A stretch of DNA of 64,000 nt from contig NZ_CP033367.1 in the NCBI RefSeq assembly GCF_013170845.1, forward strand, positions 2,853,001 through 2,917,000, given 5' to 3'. The position numbers were made by a program, and so were the translations under genes. Source of the stretch: Mesorhizobium loti R88b. Lineage in GTDB: Bacteria > Pseudomonadota > Alphaproteobacteria > Rhizobiales > Rhizobiaceae. The notes beneath the pieces were generated by a model. It did no database searches. It saw only the letters and a list, made by a program, of their open reading frames with translations, and was not told the origin of the DNA. The stretch's first letter is position 1; every line of letters begins with the position of its first letter. This document shows, one piece after another, positions 60,960-64,000 of the stretch.

Positions 60960-62021
60960 ATGACGCCAGATACCTTGCGACGCGACCACCCGCCACTCGA
61001 CACTCCGCCCGTGCAATACCTGAACCTGGACCCGTCGCTTTATGTCCGCGATGATATCTGGCAGCAGGAACGGCGCAGCATCTTCGCGCGCACCTGGCAG
61101 TTCATGGGGCCTGTCGCCTCGGTCGCGATATCAGGTCAATACCTTGCCATCGACATCGCCGGCACGCCGGTCTTCGCCATCCGGGGCCGGGACGGGACCT
61201 TGCGCGGATTCAAGAATGTCTGCCGCCACCGGGGGGCGAAACTTCTGGCCGATGGCGCGGGCAAATGCGGGCTGATCGTTTGTCCCTATCACAAATGGTC
61301 CTTTGCCGACACCGGACGGCTGGTGCAGGCCCCATGGTATGGCAAGGATCCCTCGATCATCGCCGAAGACTGGCCGCTGGAGACAGTGCAGTTGTCCGAA
61401 TGGCGCGGGCTGCTCTTCGCGGCACTCGACCCGAAGGAAAGTCTTCTGGATCAACTTGGCTCTCTGCCCGCCGAACTGGCGGACGAGCCGTTGGAGACCT
61501 ATGCCGCCACCGATCAGGCCACTGTCAGCTTTGCGGCGAACTGGAAGATCTACACCGACAATTTTGTCGAAGGCTACCACATCCCCGGCACGCATCCCTC
61601 GTTTTACGCTGCCATCGACTTCGAAGCTTTCCAGACCACCGCCCATCCCGGTTATGTCCGGATGACCGCACCGCCGAAAGACGGTCTGTTCTATCGCGGC
61701 AAATGGCTTTGGATGTGGCCGAACTGGACGCTGTCGCTTTTCGAGGGCGGCATGAACGTTAGCCGCATCAATCCGACCTCACCGCATCACACGGACCAGC
61801 ACTACCATTTCTTCTTTGCCGACACCTCTGCAGAAGCAGCCGAGAGCAGGGCGAAATCCGTGCAAGGCACCCTGGCCGTGGTACGCGAGGACTATACCAT
61901 CTGCGCCGATACGCATCGCAACTATGCCGCGGGGGCCTATAGCTCCGGCCCGCTCTCGGGGCGGCATGAGCGGGGCGTGCAGTATTTCCAGGAACGGGTC
62001 GCCGCGGCACTGGGGCTGTGA
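60960..62021 (+). CDS. Rieske-type aromatic-ring/betaine oxygenase, alpha subunit-like
   Basis: Oxygenase of 353 residues. The 2Fe-2S Rieske site is C88-x-H90 and C108-x2-H111 (NVCRHRGAKLL and CPYHKWSF). The mononuclear iron site is H207 and H212 in NFVEGYHIPGTHP, with D311 in VREDYTIC as the likely third ligand. This single-gene architecture matches oxygenases that demethylate or cleave betaines, carnitine or small aromatics (GbcA, CntA and stachydrine demethylase types). No reductase gene is adjacent. It lies between two copies of livM 3' sequence, suggesting insertion by recombination. Confidence 0.9.
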   Translation: MTPDTLRRDHPPLDTPPVQYLNLDPSLYVRDDIWQQERRSIFARTWQFMGPVASVAISGQYLAIDIAGTPVFAIRGRDGTLRGFKNVCRHRGAKLLADGAGKCGLIVCPYHKWSFADTGRLVQAPWYGKDPSIIAEDWPLETVQLSEWRGLLFAALDPKESLLDQLGSLPAELADEPLETYAATDQATVSFAANWKIYTDNFVEGYHIPGTHPSFYAAIDFEAFQTTAHPGYVRMTAPPKDGLFYRGKWLWMWPNWTLSLFEGGMNVSRINPTSPHHTDQHYHFFFADTSAEAAESRAKSVQGTLAVVREDYTICADTHRNYAAGAYSSGPLSGRHERGVQYFQERVAAALGL

Positions 62022-62117
62022 CCGCCCCTGGCGTCCTCGTGCGCCGGCTCGGCGCCGGCACGAGAGCCCCGGGCCAATCGAGGGTATAGGGCGGGCACGG
62101 TGAGACGAGTTACGACC

Positions 62118-62614
62118 GTCGCGGCGCCCGCCGGCACCTTCGACACGCTGTTGCCGCACTATCTGGTCGGGCTCGGCCTGATGGTGGCACGGCGCTCGCC
62201 ATCCATTTGCTGATGCGCTCGCGTTACGGGCTGGCGTTGATCGCGGTGCGCGACGACGAGATGGCAGCGTCGGCCAACGGCATCGATGTGTTCAGAGTCA
62301 AGATATCAGCCTTCGCCGGCAGCGCCTTCATCGCCGGCAGCCTCTACACCTACTACATCTTCCATGTCGGCCCGGACTCGGTCTTCGACCTCGACTGGAT
62401 GCTGCTGCCGCTGATGATGACCGTGGTCGGCGGCACCGGCACGCTGCTCGGGCCGATCCTGGGGGCGTTCGTGATGTATGCGGTGTTCGACCTGGCGCGC
62501 ATCGTGGTGCCCGACTACCACCCGGTGATTTCAGGGCTGACGATTATCCTGGCGATGCTGTTTCTGCCGAACGGGCTGATGCGGAGTTTTGGGGGTGGGG
62601 TGCGGGTGGTGTGA
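62118..62614 (+). pseudogene. Decayed partial copy of the livM-like gene 3' end
   Basis: Bases 62118-62614 match 60097-60603, the last 507 bases of the LivM-type gene, with scattered substitutions, one missing G in a GGG run near 62186, and loss of one nine-base unit (ATCGCCGGC) near 62337. The 10-base length difference equals these two indels. The frameshift removes continuity with any upstream start; a 135-codon frame remains open from 62207 but has no function without the rest. It directly follows the Rieske gene by 96 bases. Confidence 0.88.
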
Positions 62615-62768
62615 GGGGGAGCGCAGAGTCCATAATTTGTGCGCTGCCCAATCGCTCAGAAGGAGTGAGCAGGCACTAATCATTTGCGGCTTGCCGACAA
62701 TGTGCTGCTAGCCCCGAATGCTTACTCCAGATACAGTGCAAAAAGTTTGAATCCTGAAGCGAGTTGCC

Positions 62769-64000
62769 GTGCCCAAGAACGATAATCTTCCTGTTGTCGA
62801 GCCCAATCAGCCCCAGCCTGAGCAACCCGCCAAGGTCGAGACCAAAAAAGCCGCCAAAGAGCCGAAACTCGAACAAGCGGTGCCCGTAAAAGACGCGGGG
62901 ATTGATATGTTTCTTTTAGAGAAATTGTTTCCGGATGCCCGTGATGTTTTTCGCTCGAGCTCATTGCCAGACCCCAACACCGATTGTCTTGTGGCGCTCG
63001 ATACCAATGCCCTCCTGCTTCCTTATTCAGTGGGAAAGGACGACCTTAAGAGCCTTGGAGACGTGTATTCAAAGATCGCCGGCGAAAGTAGACTTTTTCT
63101 ACCCGAGCGGGTCGCAAGGGAGTTTATTAAACACCGGGACCGCAAGCTTGCCGAAATGGTTCAGGCCATCGGGGATGTAAAGTCGAGAATCAATATCGGT
63201 CAAGCTCGGATATCACCACTCTTAGAGGGACTTGATGCACACGACAGCTTGGCGAAAGCGAGCGAGGATTTGGCTGCCGCAAGGAAGGCATACGTGGCGG
63301 CTCTCGAAGGCTTATCGTCCCAGATAAGATCGTGGCGTGGGAACGATCCAGTGACTTCGCTTTATGCAAGTCTATTTGGAACGGACCAGCTGATCGGCCC
63401 CGTCGGGTCGCAGGCTGCGCTTGAGGCCGAATTGGCTTACCGCTTTCGGAATAAGGTGCCCCCAGGTTACAAAGACGGCGGGAAACCAGATGGAGGCATT
63501 GGAGACTTTGCTATTTGGAAGGCGTTGCTCAATCTCGGCCAGACAAAGAAGAAGGATCTGATCTTTGTGACAGGCGAAGAGAAGGCAGATTGGTTTATCA
63601 GGATGGGCGGCGAATCGGTTTATCCTCGTCCGGAACTCGTCGATGAGTATCGTCGAGCATCAGGTGGGTGCACCATCCGGCTCTCTAGCCTACACGATCT
63701 TCTCCGAGAAATGGCCGCTCCAGATGATCTAGTGGCTGAGGTAAAAGCGGCAGAAATTAGCGCGAATACGGCCGTTCTGCAGGCATCTGCCTCGTCTCCG
63801 GTAGGCGCTTTTGCTAGCTCCTCCCATACCTCTCTTCCGGTTCAAAAACTGACCTTCGATTATTCGACAAACGACGGTAAGATTACGATCAATTTTCTTG
63901 GAAAGAGCTTCGATCTGTCATTCTCGAAAGCTAGCGACGTAAACATCCATTTGTATCGCTCTGGCACTACAAAACGGATTGCGCGCGTTAAGGAGATGGT
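62769..64000 (+). CDS. PIN-domain-like (DUF4935-type) protein, 3' end outside window
   Basis: At least 410 residues from GTG 62769; the frame is open to the window edge. A Pro/Gln/Lys-rich N-terminus is followed by a PIN-nuclease-like core with acidic residues in the usual spacing: VALDTNALLLPYSVG (Asp), FLPERVAREFIKHRD (Glu), KPDGGIGDFAIWKALL (Asp/Asp) and DLIFVTGEEKADWF. After about residue 320 comes a low-complexity Ser/Ala linker and a further domain. Lower GC content and different codon use than its neighbours suggest recent acquisition. Such proteins occur in accessory and defence-type regions; the target RNA or DNA is unknown. An ATG at 62908 is an alternative start. Confidence 0.72.
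   Translation, partial: MPKNDNLPVVEPNQPQPEQPAKVETKKAAKEPKLEQAVPVKDAGIDMFLLEKLFPDARDVFRSSSLPDPNTDCLVALDTNALLLPYSVGKDDLKSLGDVYSKIAGESRLFLPERVAREFIKHRDRKLAEMVQAIGDVKSRINIGQARISPLLEGLDAHDSLAKASEDLAAARKAYVAALEGLSSQIRSWRGNDPVTSLYASLFGTDQLIGPVGSQAALEAELAYRFRNKVPPGYKDGGKPDGGIGDFAIWKALLNLGQTKKKDLIFVTGEEKADWFIRMGGESVYPRPELVDEYRRASGGCTIRLSSLHDLLREMAAPDDLVAEVKAAEISANTAVLQASASSPVGAFASSSHTSLPVQKLTFDYSTNDGKITINFLGKSFDLSFSKASDVNIHLYRSGTTKRIARVKEM

Noticed and set aside
62207..62614. 135-codon open frame in the livM copy as a functional short permease
   Set aside because: It lacks most membrane helices and any start context; the missing G upstream shows it is a decayed fragment.

Overview
The window is high-GC DNA from an alphaproteobacterium, most likely a Mesorhizobium-like member of the Hyphomicrobiales. 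That reading is an inference. It rests on the density of ABC uptake operons, each paired with its own small catabolic gene set, on the families present (MocR, MR/MLE, ThuA, non-pyrrolysine MttB), and on short palindromic intergenic repeats of the kind that litter rhizobial genomes. No rRNA, tRNA, CRISPR array, phage or conventional insertion sequence was seen.

Left part (1-9.4 kb): the end of a GMC oxidoreductase, a MocR/PdxR-type regulator, an enolase-superfamily dehydratase/racemase, a four-gene PotDABC-type ABC importer with a strong terminator after the binding-protein gene, and a GNAT acetyltransferase.

9.7-26.5 kb looks like one catabolic island. A CocE-type hydrolase and a complete Dpp/Opp-type peptide importer run rightward, followed by a TetR regulator. 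Facing them is a leftward set: SDR, isopropylmalate-dehydrogenase-like enzyme, FMN hydroxyacid dehydrogenase, a trimethylamine-dehydrogenase-like flavoprotein and an MttB-like methyltransferase. A divergent aldehyde dehydrogenase closes the island. Near-identical long palindromes sit 9-10 nt upstream of the start codons of the two arm-leading genes (9752-9795 and 21677-21718) and tie the arms into one proposed regulon. The chemistry suggests use of an N-methylated or amide-linked compound, but the substrate is unknown.

26.5-27.0 kb holds a small GIY-YIG endonuclease gene bracketed by perfect 64-bp inverted repeats. A related repeat pair without a gene lies at 38,992-39,226. 27-35 kb is a LysR gene plus a ribose-type ABC operon in which one permease is fused to an SMP-30/gluconolactonase-like domain and is followed by a second SMP-30-like gene. 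35-39 kb carries a His-rich secreted peptide, a peptide deformylase homologue with lost metal ligands, a CaiB-type CoA-transferase, a luciferase-like monooxygenase and a ThuA-like protein.

39-45 kb is a second sugar-type ABC operon (binding protein, permease, ATPase) with a Gfo/Idh/MocA oxidoreductase and an amidase. 46-52 kb has an orphan PhnM-like amidohydrolase, a PfkB kinase still fused by its start codon to the last codons of a deleted MalG-type permease, a GMC oxidoreductase and an aldehyde dehydrogenase. 52-53.6 kb has a membrane protein gene broken by an in-frame amber codon and a YceI protein.

53.9-62.6 kb is an SDR / MoaF-like / SnoaL-like / LivKGFHM set, then a Rieske oxygenase, then a frameshifted copy of the 3' third of livM. 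The Rieske gene is thus flanked by direct repeats of livM sequence. The window ends inside a lower-GC PIN-domain-like gene that resembles accessory or defence cargo.
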